Below are positions 1-6,916 of a DNA stretch of 8,813 nucleotides, piece after piece. A program made the position numbers and the translations under genes. A model generated the notes under the pieces. It did no database searches and had not been told where the DNA came from. It saw only the letters and a program-made list of their open reading frames with translations. Origin of the DNA: JBAXPW01 sp037132015 (GTDB lineage Bacteria; Patescibacteriota; Microgenomatia; UBA1406; GWC2-37-13); assembly GCA_037132015.1 (NCBI GenBank), contig JBAXPW010000062.1, positions 1 through 8,813 of the forward strand, read 5' to 3'. Each line of letters opens with the position of its first letter. Within the stretch, counting starts at the first letter, position 1.

Positions 1-564
1 CTCACTTCTTAAATTATTTGCATTCGAACTATCATGAACTGCTTCATTAAACTGTTGTCGTATTGAATCTGGAATATTCATAAGATCTAAAACCATCGAA
101 ACTCGATTGACATCGAACCTAGATAAATCAATTGATTCTGGAGCATTTGGATAAGGATCCCGAGCTGTTACTCGAATAGAAGTACCTTGAACTGGATCAA
201 TATCATCTTCTGTTACTTTCGGTCTTTCAACCAATCTTGGTACTACTGCTACACGTCGAGATTCTTCATCTGTACCCCCTGCATTTAGAAGTCGTTGAAA
301 AGTTGAAGGAACATCAGGAGTTAACTGTTCGGTTGTATCAGTAAATGGATGTTCATGTTCGGTAGCTGTATGACCAGCACCCGAAGTTCTTCTCAAAAAT
401 TGACCTGCATCAGCATATAATACAGGTCCTCCAAATGCATAATATTGACTTTGAACACCTTCTATTCTTATGGGAGGATGCGCATAAGGAATAGATACAA
501 CATCTGGTCGTGGAGCAATGACAGGTTCTAGTGCTGGGATACTCCCCACTGTTCCTTCAATCAT
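1..564 (-). CDS. Unrecognised proline-rich protein, C-terminus cut off by the window edge
   Basis: This reading frame opens at an ATG read leftward from 564 and stays open for 188 codons to base 1, so the C-terminus lies outside the window. I read it by translating the minus strand directly. Residues 9-30 are rich in Pro and Val (IPALEPVIAPRPD). A His/Glu/Thr-rich stretch (HTATEHEHPF) follows at about 65-74, then a charged linker, then a more folded-looking segment from about 149 (RFDVNRVSMVLDLMNIPDSI). No signal peptide or membrane segment is visible, and I recognise no family. The ATG follows the TAA of the upstream 115-residue gene by 4 bases with no Shine-Dalgarno sequence, which fits an operon with coupled translation. 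Its length, codon style and tight junction make it a real gene; its function is unknown. Confidence 0.8.
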   Translation of the reverse strand, partial: MIEGTVGSIPALEPVIAPRPDVVSIPYAHPPIRIEGVQSQYYAFGGPVLYADAGQFLRRTSGAGHTATEHEHPFTDTTEQLTPDVPSTFQRLLNAGGTDEESRRVAVVPRLVERPKVTEDDIDPVQGTSIRVTARDPYPNAPESIDLSRFDVNRVSMVLDLMNIPDSIRQQFNEAVHDSSNANNLRSE

Positions 565-568
565 GGAA

Positions 569-916
569 TTACTTTTTAATAAGAGATTGTAACTGTGCGC
601 GTATTGCTTCTATTTTTTTTTCTTCTATTTTTTTTCCTGATATGATATCTTCTATATCCTGCCACACACTGTCTCTTGCTTCCTGCATCAACAAAGCTGT
701 TGCTTTACGAGTACCATTTAATATCTCTTGCTCATACTCTTGAAACTTAGCGTCTTCCATTATTTTTTGCATTTGATGAAAGGTGCTCCAACATCCAAGA
801 GATATATCAAATTGTTTTATCTCAGGATAAGTATCATACTCTGAGAGCAACTGTTCACGTACCTTCTCTTCCATCGGTATAGCTTTAATTACTTCTTTGA
901 TAGTTAATTTTCTCAT
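569..916 (-). CDS. Small charged helical protein, unrecognised (115 residues)
   Basis: This is the second gene of the minus-strand operon. The product is soluble-looking, with no signal or membrane segment, and is strongly Glu/Lys/Gln-rich with helix-forming composition throughout. Residues 1-60 carry a possible helical module (KEVIKAIPMEEKVREQLLSE, then GCWSTFHQMQKIM). Residues 92-115 form a highly charged amphipathic tail (GKKIEEKKIEAIRAQLQSLI) that could be a short coiled coil. It starts 16 bases after the stop of the 1144-residue gene and ends 4 bases before the proline-rich gene, so co-transcription is likely. A perfect TATAAT lies 8 bases before its ATG, so it may also have its own start site. 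Small size and composition suggest an adaptor or partner of the coiled-coil protein, but that is inferred from position only. Confidence 0.8.
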   Translation of the reverse strand: MRKLTIKEVIKAIPMEEKVREQLLSEYDTYPEIKQFDISLGCWSTFHQMQKIMEDAKFQEYEQEILNGTRKATALLMQEARDSVWQDIEDIISGKKIEEKKIEAIRAQLQSLIKK

Positions 917-924
917 ATATTTTT

Positions 925-930
925 ATTATA
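925..930 (-). promoter_or_regulatory. Possible internal -10 box before the 115-residue gene
   Basis: A perfect TATAAT on the minus strand ends 8 bases before the ATG at 916, the same geometry as the other starts in this window. No convincing -35 is found 16-18 bases upstream, where the sequence is coding. The gap is very AT-rich, so chance is a real possibility. Confidence 0.3.
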
Positions 931-932
931 TA

Positions 933-3900
933 TTATGCCACTCTACGTGCACCAGGACGACTTCCCATCTGTGCCCTTCGGGTTGCTAAATCTATAGGCG
1001 TCGCTGTGGGATATTGTTTCTTTTGTATTTCATTTGCTAACATTTTTGCAACTGGAATATCAACATGACTTCCACTTCTAATAACATGAGCTATTATCAT
1101 ATCAGTAAGATGATCGACATTATCATAATGATCAAATTGAGGATCACGTACAAATTGACTAATGATCACATCTAACCGTCTCTGAACAGCAACCAGTTCT
1201 ACGTAGTTCACTAATGCATTAACAGTCGGTACGTCCACGCCACAATTCACCAAAGCACCTTGAATTGCATTAAACGCTATTGTCTGATCCAATTCTTCAT
1301 CTGGATCGGTAGGGGCAAGCCCATATGCAGTATTAAACCCGTTCATAAAGGTATCCAATGCTCCAAGTTGTGCTGGATCTCTTACGACGATAAAAGCACG
1401 AATGTCTGCAACATTAGGAATTGGATTGACACGCAATTGATCTACTACATATTGTTGTACTTGACCTTGAAGTATATGAACCATACCAGCTCCTATATAT
1501 GCCCGCGACGCATTACCTGAACGTGGCATCCTATCAACAATACTCGTTACTGCTCGCTCAACATTCAACGTATGTTCGGTATGAGGTGTTCCTAATACAT
1601 CATTGTAGATGATGCGCGCTTGAGCTTCAGTCAATGTAACAGGTGTTGTATAATTATTTGCTCGTCTTATTATCTCGGCAATACTTACCTCTGCAGACGC
1701 GCCTGCGCTTATTTGCATACGGACACCTCGAGCAATATTTGATGCCAAATTAACATCCGTTATAGTTCCAGATCTCTGTACTTGAGAAATTAAATTAGGA
1801 TGAGAGGGAACTAACTGATCTAATAGTAACATCACCTGTGATTCAGTTAATGTAACGGGTGGTGTGTTATGACTAGCATAACTCACTATTGAGCTAACAG
1901 AATTATAAAGTGTATTAGCTTGTATATTACGCTGAATATTATTCGCAATTATTCTGGCTAAGCTTGCATCGGATATCAGTCCAGAAGCCATTATACTTGC
2001 AACATCTATTATAACGAGTTGGTCTCTCAACCCAGTTATGTTATATATTCCTATCTCTACACCTGCTTGAGCACCAACCTCTTGTCTATATATATTTATA
2101 TCCATTGCTTCTGTGTTTGCTATATCCTGTCTTCGTTGCATCTCTGGATTTGCGAGTTCTCCCAATGTTCCGTCTACTCCGCTTTGTACAAGAGTGCTAA
2201 TTATATAGTGATAGAGCCCTGCATCACCAGTAAATCGTATATTTCTTACAGTTGATACACCACTCGTATATTGTGCTTGAAGTAATGCAAATGTATCCGG
2301 AGAAAGGAGCTGAGTATATTTTTGATACAATGCACGACCTTGTGCAGTGCTAGCAAGCACATCTTGACCACCCATAATATATATAGCTCGTAAATAGTCT
2401 CTATCTACCCCTCTATGTACTAATTGAGCTTGATCAAGAATGCGTGTAACTTCTACTCCATTTTGAAGATCATCTATCACACGCATTCCTATATCATTCA
2501 TCTTTCCTTGAGCAATAACGTCTTTTTGTAATGTCTCATACATCCCCAATCTCAAAGTAACCATAGGGTCTTCACCTCCACTATATTTTTTTTCTTCTTC
2601 CTCAAGTTGGGCAATCTGTCTATTTAGATCATCTATACTAACACCGTTTATTTCAGTTCTAAGTTGTGCTTGTTCTGATTGAAGTTGTTGCAATGCTGTT
2701 CGTTTTTGTTGAAGTGCATCAAGTTTGGCTTTAATCGAAGCATCTGCTTTAAGTGTCGCAAGTGTTGTTTTTCGACTATCTAACTCATTTTGAGCTTGCG
2801 CTTGTTGTGCTTTTGCAATACGAATTTTTGTTTCAGCATCAATAAATTCTTGTTGGAGACCACTATTTCTATCACCAATTCGAGTTCTTAATATAGTTTT
2901 TTGTTTATCCGCTTCTATTAACGCATCAATATACACTGACGCTGATTGAATTTTAGGATTTTTTGCTGCTTCTAATAGTCCAATTGCGCGTGAATCGAAT
3001 TTTTCTAATTCTTCTGTTAAACGACTAATATCATACTGAATTGAACTTAAATGAGCTTCTAAATGTAAAATCCCTGTAATAGGATCGTTATTACTCTTAA
3101 CTATTGCTGCTAATGCACTCTTTGCCTCAGCAATACTTTCACTACCAGTACCGGATTCAATTGCTTGAATACTTTTAATATTAGGATCCTCCTCTAATGC
3201 TTGTATTTCCTTTGCTAACGGACCAACTTGAGTAGCAATTGTACTGAGTCGTTCATGTTTTGGTACATCTCCATCTCGTCTTGTTTTGGCTGTTTGTAGT
3301 TCACCTTGTACTCGGGCTAATTGTGCATCATCCCTTTGAACAACCTTTCTAGACTCGAGTATTTGTATTTGATCCGCAATGGAATCACCTGCTTGCCCTG
3401 CAATAAGATCTGTAACCATCCGAGACGTATCCTGATTCAGTTGATCCATGATAGTGCCTAACTGTTGCTCTATTGAGATACCTCTTCTACCCAATCCTAC
3501 CTCTGTAGTCCCATTTATTCCAATACCGTCTAACAATATTGAGTCACTTATCCATATTAAATCGGTTGTTACATTTGGAAACATATTATTTCGTTCTTTC
3601 ATACGAACGAGATTCCAATCTTCTTTGAGCCTTAACTCACGTCCAAACGTCTGATAAAAATCAACTCGTGCTTTTGTAATCTCTATTAACCTCTGATTTA
3701 CTTGCTGAGTAGCCGTTTCAGTCATAAACCCCATATCAGGCAAAAATGAGAGCCCTTCTATTTGATTAAGTAATTCTATTTGCACATCTGATATAGGAAT
3801 ACCATTAATTTGCACGTTTCTATTTAATTGACGATCCCTATTTTTCACATTGAAATTTCCTTTACGATCTCTTCGGATATCTGAACTTGTAGCGGCTTGT

Positions 3901-4367
3901 ATCACTTGTTGTTGCATTTCTGCACACTTTATTCCCAATAGTTGCAAGCGCGCACTTTCCGGAGTCCCTTTGCTCATCATCGTAGTAACTTGATCATATA
4001 TTGTGTCGAGCTCTGCTTGTGTGGCTGTTCCACTACTCACTTTTTGCAACACTTCCTTATTACTAGCGAGTGTGAGTTCAAGAAAACTACGCATAGACTG
4101 TTCTGTCGATGATGGCCCTTGAATAGCTGTCGAAGTTGTACCTCGTACTCTATTATCAGCTCTATTTGCAACTCGTGAAATTGCACGGTAATAGTCAACC
4201 ATTCCCCTTGCAATAGTGTGTCTGGTATCTTCCTGAAGCAGTCGTCTTTCTCTTGAAGCTACGGTCGCTATCTCAATTCTTCTTGGTTGACTAACATCAG
4301 TTAGTTGTGGTTGTGCAGTTTCACCTCTCGAAGATACTACTTGTAAATTATTTTCAACTGTTGCCAT
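933..4367 (-). CDS. Large coiled-coil protein of unknown function (1144 residues)
   Basis: This is the first gene of the minus-strand operon, with a promoter just upstream. There is no signal peptide or clear transmembrane helix, so it is probably cytoplasmic. Residues 1-90 look disordered and polar. About 90-330 is mixed helical. Coiled-coil character appears at about 330-365 and 435-460 and is strongest at about 485-597, where long Gln/Lys/Glu/Ala/Leu runs end in QIAQLEEEEKKY. From about 600 to 1120 it is globular and alpha-rich. Residues 798-853 and 869-925 are two copies of one repeat, each ending in a TPVTLTE(S/A)Q-type motif. The C-terminus is basic (GSRPGARR). The coiled coil recalls SMC or tape-measure proteins in style only: I see no Walker A/B motifs and recognise no family. 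The start is the first ATG after a well-spaced promoter. Position suggests a scaffold working with the downstream small genes and the divergent membrane protein. Confidence 0.9.
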   Translation of the reverse strand: MATVENNLQVVSSRGETAQPQLTDVSQPRRIEIATVASRERRLLQEDTRHTIARGMVDYYRAISRVANRADNRVRGTTSTAIQGPSSTEQSMRSFLELTLASNKEVLQKVSSGTATQAELDTIYDQVTTMMSKGTPESARLQLLGIKCAEMQQQVIQAATSSDIRRDRKGNFNVKNRDRQLNRNVQINGIPISDVQIELLNQIEGLSFLPDMGFMTETATQQVNQRLIEITKARVDFYQTFGRELRLKEDWNLVRMKERNNMFPNVTTDLIWISDSILLDGIGINGTTEVGLGRRGISIEQQLGTIMDQLNQDTSRMVTDLIAGQAGDSIADQIQILESRKVVQRDDAQLARVQGELQTAKTRRDGDVPKHERLSTIATQVGPLAKEIQALEEDPNIKSIQAIESGTGSESIAEAKSALAAIVKSNNDPITGILHLEAHLSSIQYDISRLTEELEKFDSRAIGLLEAAKNPKIQSASVYIDALIEADKQKTILRTRIGDRNSGLQQEFIDAETKIRIAKAQQAQAQNELDSRKTTLATLKADASIKAKLDALQQKRTALQQLQSEQAQLRTEINGVSIDDLNRQIAQLEEEEKKYSGGEDPMVTLRLGMYETLQKDVIAQGKMNDIGMRVIDDLQNGVEVTRILDQAQLVHRGVDRDYLRAIYIMGGQDVLASTAQGRALYQKYTQLLSPDTFALLQAQYTSGVSTVRNIRFTGDAGLYHYIISTLVQSGVDGTLGELANPEMQRRQDIANTEAMDINIYRQEVGAQAGVEIGIYNITGLRDQLVIIDVASIMASGLISDASLARIIANNIQRNIQANTLYNSVSSIVSYASHNTPPVTLTESQVMLLLDQLVPSHPNLISQVQRSGTITDVNLASNIARGVRMQISAGASAEVSIAEIIRRANNYTTPVTLTEAQARIIYNDVLGTPHTEHTLNVERAVTSIVDRMPRSGNASRAYIGAGMVHILQGQVQQYVVDQLRVNPIPNVADIRAFIVVRDPAQLGALDTFMNGFNTAYGLAPTDPDEELDQTIAFNAIQGALVNCGVDVPTVNALVNYVELVAVQRRLDVIISQFVRDPQFDHYDNVDHLTDMIIAHVIRSGSHVDIPVAKMLANEIQKKQYPTATPIDLATRRAQMGSRPGARRVA
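1593..1763 (-). repeat. Internal protein repeat, copy 2 (residues 869-925 of the 1144-residue protein)
   Basis: This copy begins ITDVNLASNIARG and ends TPVTLTEAQARIIYNDVL. It aligns with copy 1 over nearly the same length (57 against 56 residues), with conserved I-S/T-D, L-A, I-A and the TPVTLTE core. Similarity is also visible in DNA around the VTLTE codons, which suggests a duplication not too ancient or a strongly constrained motif. Confidence 0.65.
1809..1976 (-). repeat. Internal protein repeat, copy 1 (residues 798-853 of the 1144-residue protein)
   Basis: This copy begins ISDASLARIIANN and ends PPVTLTESQVMLLLDQLV, matching copy 2. About 15 residues separate the copies. The unit looks like a helical module with a conserved turn at (T/P)PVTLTE. 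Confidence 0.65.
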
Positions 4368-4373
4368 GATTAC

Positions 4374-4402
4374 ATATTATTTGATTTGAAATAGTATTTC
4401 AA
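4374..4402 (-). promoter_or_regulatory. Promoter of the minus-strand three-gene operon
   Basis: On the minus strand, TTGAAA (4397-4402) and TAATAT (4374-4379) are separated by exactly 17 bases. The -10 box ends 6 bases before the ATG at 4367, so transcription should begin at or next to the start codon, giving a leaderless mRNA. No Shine-Dalgarno sequence is present, in agreement. Confidence 0.65.
4386..4402. repeat. Perfect 17-bp palindrome spanning both divergent -35 boxes
   Basis: TTGAAATA and its exact reverse complement TATTTCAA flank a single central G at 4394. The left arm supplies the -35 of the rightward promoter and the right arm supplies the -35 of the leftward one. It could be an operator for a dimeric regulator controlling both directions, or simply two mirror-image -35 elements. 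The inverted repeat is directly visible; the regulatory role is inferred. Confidence 0.6.
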
Positions 4403-4415
4403 GCCATGATATGAT
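4386..4415 (+). promoter_or_regulatory. Promoter of the tail-anchored protein gene
   Basis: TTGAAA (4386-4391) is followed after 18 bases by TATGAT (4410-4415), which ends 6 bases before the ATG at 4422. As on the opposite strand, this places the transcription start at the initiation codon. The spacing is one base longer than ideal. Confidence 0.6.
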
Positions 4416-4421
4416 TATGAC

Positions 4422-5687
4422 ATGAGCGGACCAGAAACAATATTTATACCACCATCAACAACAACAGAACCAACCTCTGTAGCCGTTGCTGAACCAGTAG
4501 CTGTTGTTGATGCACCAGAGCCAGTATTCGGTCCTGAACCTGCTCCGACATCTGTAGCACCTACACCAGATATAAATAAAGAATTAGAAACAGTACCAAT
4601 TCCTCCTTCAACTTTACTTGCCGATCAAGCACGACTATATGGAAAAGTCATAGATACAGCACATACTACACGCCTAAATCATGAAGGAAACCCACTACCC
4701 ACAGATTCTACACAAAATGCTCAATGTGTCTTATCTATACTTCATAATCTCAAACCAGGAGACGTACTTCAAAATTTTAGAATAACAGATGGAGGATATA
4801 AATTGCGGTCAGATGGAACTGGTGGATACGTGATAGCTGTTGCAGATACAGGATCAGATATCCTCACAATCAAATCTATTACCAATACTCCGATCACAGC
4901 TGATGGAACATGTGAATGCGTCACAGAGGCTGGTACAAAAATCACTGTATCTCTAGATGTATTGCGATCTGCACAAGCACTTGATACTCATTTATTAGCT
5001 TCTGTTTCAACAGAACAAAAAGCTCTTGTAGTATCAGAAACAGCACACCATACTGATATCGGAGATAAACCAGTCATGTCCCGTGAGGATTTATTAACAC
5101 TCACTCGAGAAGCAGGATTCGTCCCAACTGATGCCTTAGCTTCGTTTATCGATTCTCAATGGAAAGTATTTGACGGCGATACATTAACAGATCCTCAAAC
5201 ACAAATTAATGCAGTTCGTGCAAGCTTGTTATTATCATTAAATACCTCTGCAATAGTCCAACCATCTCAAATGGAAACAGTAACAAACGTAATCATTCTT
5301 CCACAATTAGATCAAGAGATTGCCAAACTTACTAACATACTTAAAGCTAGTAATCAAAGTATAAATGCAGAGCAAAAAAGTTCACTTAAAGCACAACTAC
5401 AAACTCTTAATCTCATTTCATTAAAAGCAAACGCCGAAACAATATCAAAAACTCTCACTTCATATCTAGACGGCACACGACCTGTTGCAGAAGTTACCGC
5501 ATTTACAGACTATTTACAAAACCCATCTACTGAAAAACTAACTGTGCTCTTGAACACAATACCATCAAGCACTACTTCAGAAAATCAAGCAAGAATATCA
5601 AAAATGTTAACGTTAGGTGCTGGGGGTGGACTTGGTTTCCTTGCCCTCGTCGCACTTCTTGGAATGTTCTCAAAAGAAAAGGGTTAA
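4422..5687 (+). CDS. Tail-anchored membrane protein of unknown function (421 residues)
   Basis: This gene is transcribed divergently from the coiled-coil operon. Residues 1-62 are a Pro/Val/Glu/Thr-rich low-complexity region (for example APEPVFGPEPAPTSVAP), likely a flexible linker. Residues 65-180 look like a beta-rich domain with many Gly/Thr/Asp turns (LKPGDVLQNFRITDGGY, then GGYVIAVADTG) and Cys at 102, 164 and 166. Residues 182-385 are mainly helical. The single membrane segment is at the very C-terminus (about 396-415, Gly/Leu-rich), followed by a short basic tail (SKEKG). There is no N-terminal signal peptide, so the simplest topology is tail-anchored, with the bulk in the cytoplasm where it could meet the coiled-coil protein. 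I recognise no family. The start is the only in-frame ATG after the promoter. Confidence 0.88.
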   Translation: MSGPETIFIPPSTTTEPTSVAVAEPVAVVDAPEPVFGPEPAPTSVAPTPDINKELETVPIPPSTLLADQARLYGKVIDTAHTTRLNHEGNPLPTDSTQNAQCVLSILHNLKPGDVLQNFRITDGGYKLRSDGTGGYVIAVADTGSDILTIKSITNTPITADGTCECVTEAGTKITVSLDVLRSAQALDTHLLASVSTEQKALVVSETAHHTDIGDKPVMSREDLLTLTREAGFVPTDALASFIDSQWKVFDGDTLTDPQTQINAVRASLLLSLNTSAIVQPSQMETVTNVIILPQLDQEIAKLTNILKASNQSINAEQKSSLKAQLQTLNLISLKANAETISKTLTSYLDGTRPVAEVTAFTDYLQNPSTEKLTVLLNTIPSSTTSENQARISKMLTLGAGGGLGFLALVALLGMFSKEKG

Positions 5688-5697
5688 TCTTTTCTTT
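5673..5697 (+). terminator. Possible weak hairpin across the stop codon of the 421-residue gene
   Basis: AAAGAAAAG (5673-5681) can pair with CTTTTCTTT (5689-5697), giving a 9-bp stem with a 7-base loop that contains the stop codon. The stem is A/T-rich and no T-run follows directly, so it is a weak terminator candidate at best. AAAGGG (5678-5683) could pair alternatively with CCCTTT (5700-5705). Confidence 0.25.
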
Positions 5698-5702
5698 CAC
5701 CC

Positions 5703-5716
5703 TTTGACATTTGACA
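5703..5716 (+). repeat. Tandem heptamer TTTGACA x2
   Basis: Two back-to-back perfect copies of TTTGACA each contain a consensus -35 box, TTGACA. Related heptamer pairs occur in the next intergenic gap (6143-6156) and before the hexokinase gene (7501-7514). Confidence 0.6.
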
Positions 5717-5732
5717 AATATATTTCTATAGT
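5704..5732 (+). promoter_or_regulatory. Promoter of the 132-residue membrane protein gene
   Basis: A perfect TTGACA (5704-5709) and TATAGT (5727-5732) are separated by exactly 17 bases. The -10 box ends 8 bases before the ATG at 5741, implying a leader of zero to two bases. A second TTGACA (5711-5716) lies 7 bases downstream and could serve a shifted start. This is the strongest sigma70-type promoter in the window. Confidence 0.7.
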
Positions 5733-5740
5733 TAGTATAT

Positions 5741-6139
5741 ATGAAACAGGCTAGTGTCAAAACGTTAGTATTACTCGGTGTTATGGCTGTGGTCTTTATT
5801 AGTGCTGTATTTTATTTTTTTAAATCTCCTGCATCATCAGTACGCGCCAACGATATCATAGGAACTATCAACATGACATCTTCCTATCATGGATATACCA
5901 TATCATTTGTATCTGAAAGTTCTCTACGTTCACGAATATTATTCACAAATAAAACAACAAACAAAACAATTAGTTATGATATCCGTAAAGAAGCAAATCG
6001 CACACATCTTATCTCCATACCTTCTTTTGAATCGAATTTTGTTACGTCTCCTTCAGATCAAATATATTATCAGGTCATCTTAAAATCAGACAATGAAGAA
6101 GAAATCAAAACTCTGGAATATAAAATGATGACAAGATGA
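5741..6139 (+). CDS. Membrane-anchored beta-domain protein, paralogue of the next gene (132 residues)
   Basis: A short basic N-terminus (K2, K7) leads into a hydrophobic helix at about 8-27. A domain of about 95 residues follows, with alternating beta-strand patterns and many Ser/Thr/Asn (YTISFVSES, SRILFTNKTTNKTISYDI, IYYQVILKSDNEEEIKTLEY). This layout implies N-in with the domain outside the membrane. The helix might instead be a cleaved signal peptide, since VRA before residue 37 resembles a signal peptidase site. The strand pattern is reminiscent of fibronectin-III or purple-acid-phosphatase N-terminal domains, but that is only an impression. The helix and the whole domain align with residues 124-248 of the next gene, so the two arose by duplication. 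The stop is TGA. The function is unknown. Confidence 0.85.
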   Translation: MKQASVKTLVLLGVMAVVFISAVFYFFKSPASSVRANDIIGTINMTSSYHGYTISFVSESSLRSRILFTNKTTNKTISYDIRKEANRTHLISIPSFESNFVTSPSDQIYYQVILKSDNEEEIKTLEYKMMTR

Positions 6140-6142
6140 TCT

Positions 6143-6156
6143 TTTGACTTTTAACT
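6143..6156 (+). repeat. Degenerate tandem heptamer TTTGACT-TTTAACT
   Basis: Two adjacent heptamers differ at one base, and a third, weaker one (TTTATTC) follows. They fill most of the 26-base gap before the zinc-ribbon gene. The form matches the heptamer pairs at 5703 and 7501. They end 9 bases before the ATG at 6166, too close for the TTGACT to act as a -35 for that start, so a promoter here is doubtful. Confidence 0.45.
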
Positions 6157-6165
6157 TTTATTCGT

Positions 6166-6912
6166 ATGTTTTGTCCTAACTGTGCTCAGGAAATGCAATC
6201 ACGGGTGTATGATTATCAATACATACTTCACTGTTCCAATTGTGGTGCCAGTTTTTTTGAAGAAAATGGCATAAACCGAATCACTCTTGAAACAGCGAAA
6301 AAACTTGATGAAGAAAAAAATGGAAATTTTATTCTTGGCAATCATAAACTATGTCCCAAAGATGATAATCCACTCGTGATGCTTACAAATGATGAAGCAA
6401 TCCCACAAAATGTCTCTCTCTTTAGATGTAATCAATGTAACGGTATTTTCGGATATCCTGAAGACCTAGTAAAATTTAAAGAAGCGCAAAAAGCAAAAAT
6501 CGAATTTTTCAGAGTTTGGCAGATGCCACTACCCTCTCTCAAATCAGTGATGGTGATGGGAATTATGGCAGTAGTAACAGTATCACTATTCACCAGCTTC
6601 ATTTCTTATAACTTAAAACAGACAACATCTTCTCAAGCAAGCGACATCATAAAAAATATCTATATTTCACAATCTGATAGATATGTGTTTATTTCATTCA
6701 AAACCAGTCAGAAATATAAATCAAAAATCACCTTTTACAACACTACAACAAACCAATCATTTACAAAGAATATTTCAGAGATATTAACAGATGTACACTC
6801 TATCACAACAACCGCAGTCAACCTCAATGGCACCATCGATTACCAAATCATATTAATTAAAGAGAACGGCCAAGAAATACAACTTGAAAAACATAAATTA
6901 GAAGAAAAATAA
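6166..6912 (+). CDS. Double zinc-ribbon protein with membrane helix and outer beta domain (248 residues)
   Basis: The N-terminal half has two zinc ribbons of the zf-TFIIB style. The first has C3, C6 and C23, C26 (CPNC and CSNC). The second has C88 and C91 (CNQC) paired with a degenerate first knuckle, HKLCPKD, where H60 and C63 may replace a CxxC. A transmembrane helix follows at about 124-146, then a beta-rich Thr/Asn-rich domain at about 155-248. Residues 124-248 are homologous to the preceding 132-residue protein (SLKSVMVMGIMAVV against SVKTLVLLGVMAVV; DYQIILIKENGQEI against YYQVILKSDNEEEI). The simplest topology puts the zinc ribbons in the cytoplasm and the beta domain outside, so it could pass a signal or tether a partner. 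The start immediately precedes the first zinc knuckle, which supports it. pth follows after 4 bases, suggesting co-transcription. The function is unknown. Confidence 0.88.
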   Translation: MFCPNCAQEMQSRVYDYQYILHCSNCGASFFEENGINRITLETAKKLDEEKNGNFILGNHKLCPKDDNPLVMLTNDEAIPQNVSLFRCNQCNGIFGYPEDLVKFKEAQKAKIEFFRVWQMPLPSLKSVMVMGIMAVVTVSLFTSFISYNLKQTTSSQASDIIKNIYISQSDRYVFISFKTSQKYKSKITFYNTTTNQSFTKNISEILTDVHSITTTAVNLNGTIDYQIILIKENGQEIQLEKHKLEEK

Positions 6913-6916
6913 CATA

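Noticed and set aside
531..743. Open frame of 70 codons on the plus strand
   Set aside because: It lies antisense to the 115-residue gene and the start of the proline-rich gene, with Cys/Ser/Phe-rich shadow composition and no promoter.
1260..3654. Plus-strand open frames at 1260-1520, 2019-2255 and 3448-3654
   Set aside because: All are antisense to the 1144-residue gene, with Tyr/Ile/Cys-rich compositions typical of shadow frames.
5572..5760. Minus-strand frame of 62 codons
   Set aside because: It overlaps the membrane-anchor end of the 421-residue gene, the promoter at 5704-5732 and the next start. It looks like a shadow.
5889..6083. Plus-strand frame inside the 132-residue gene
   Set aside because: The enclosing frame shows homology to the neighbouring paralogue, so this one is an out-of-frame shadow.
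6137..6139. UGA recoding, as in some CPR groups such as Gracilibacteria
   Set aside because: TGA ends the 132-residue gene exactly where its paralogue-matching domain ends, and no gene here has an in-frame TGA.
6128..6157. ATGACA-N18-TAACTT as a promoter for the zinc-ribbon gene
   Set aside because: Both boxes are poor and the -35 lies in coding sequence. The gene can be served by the promoter at 5704-5732.
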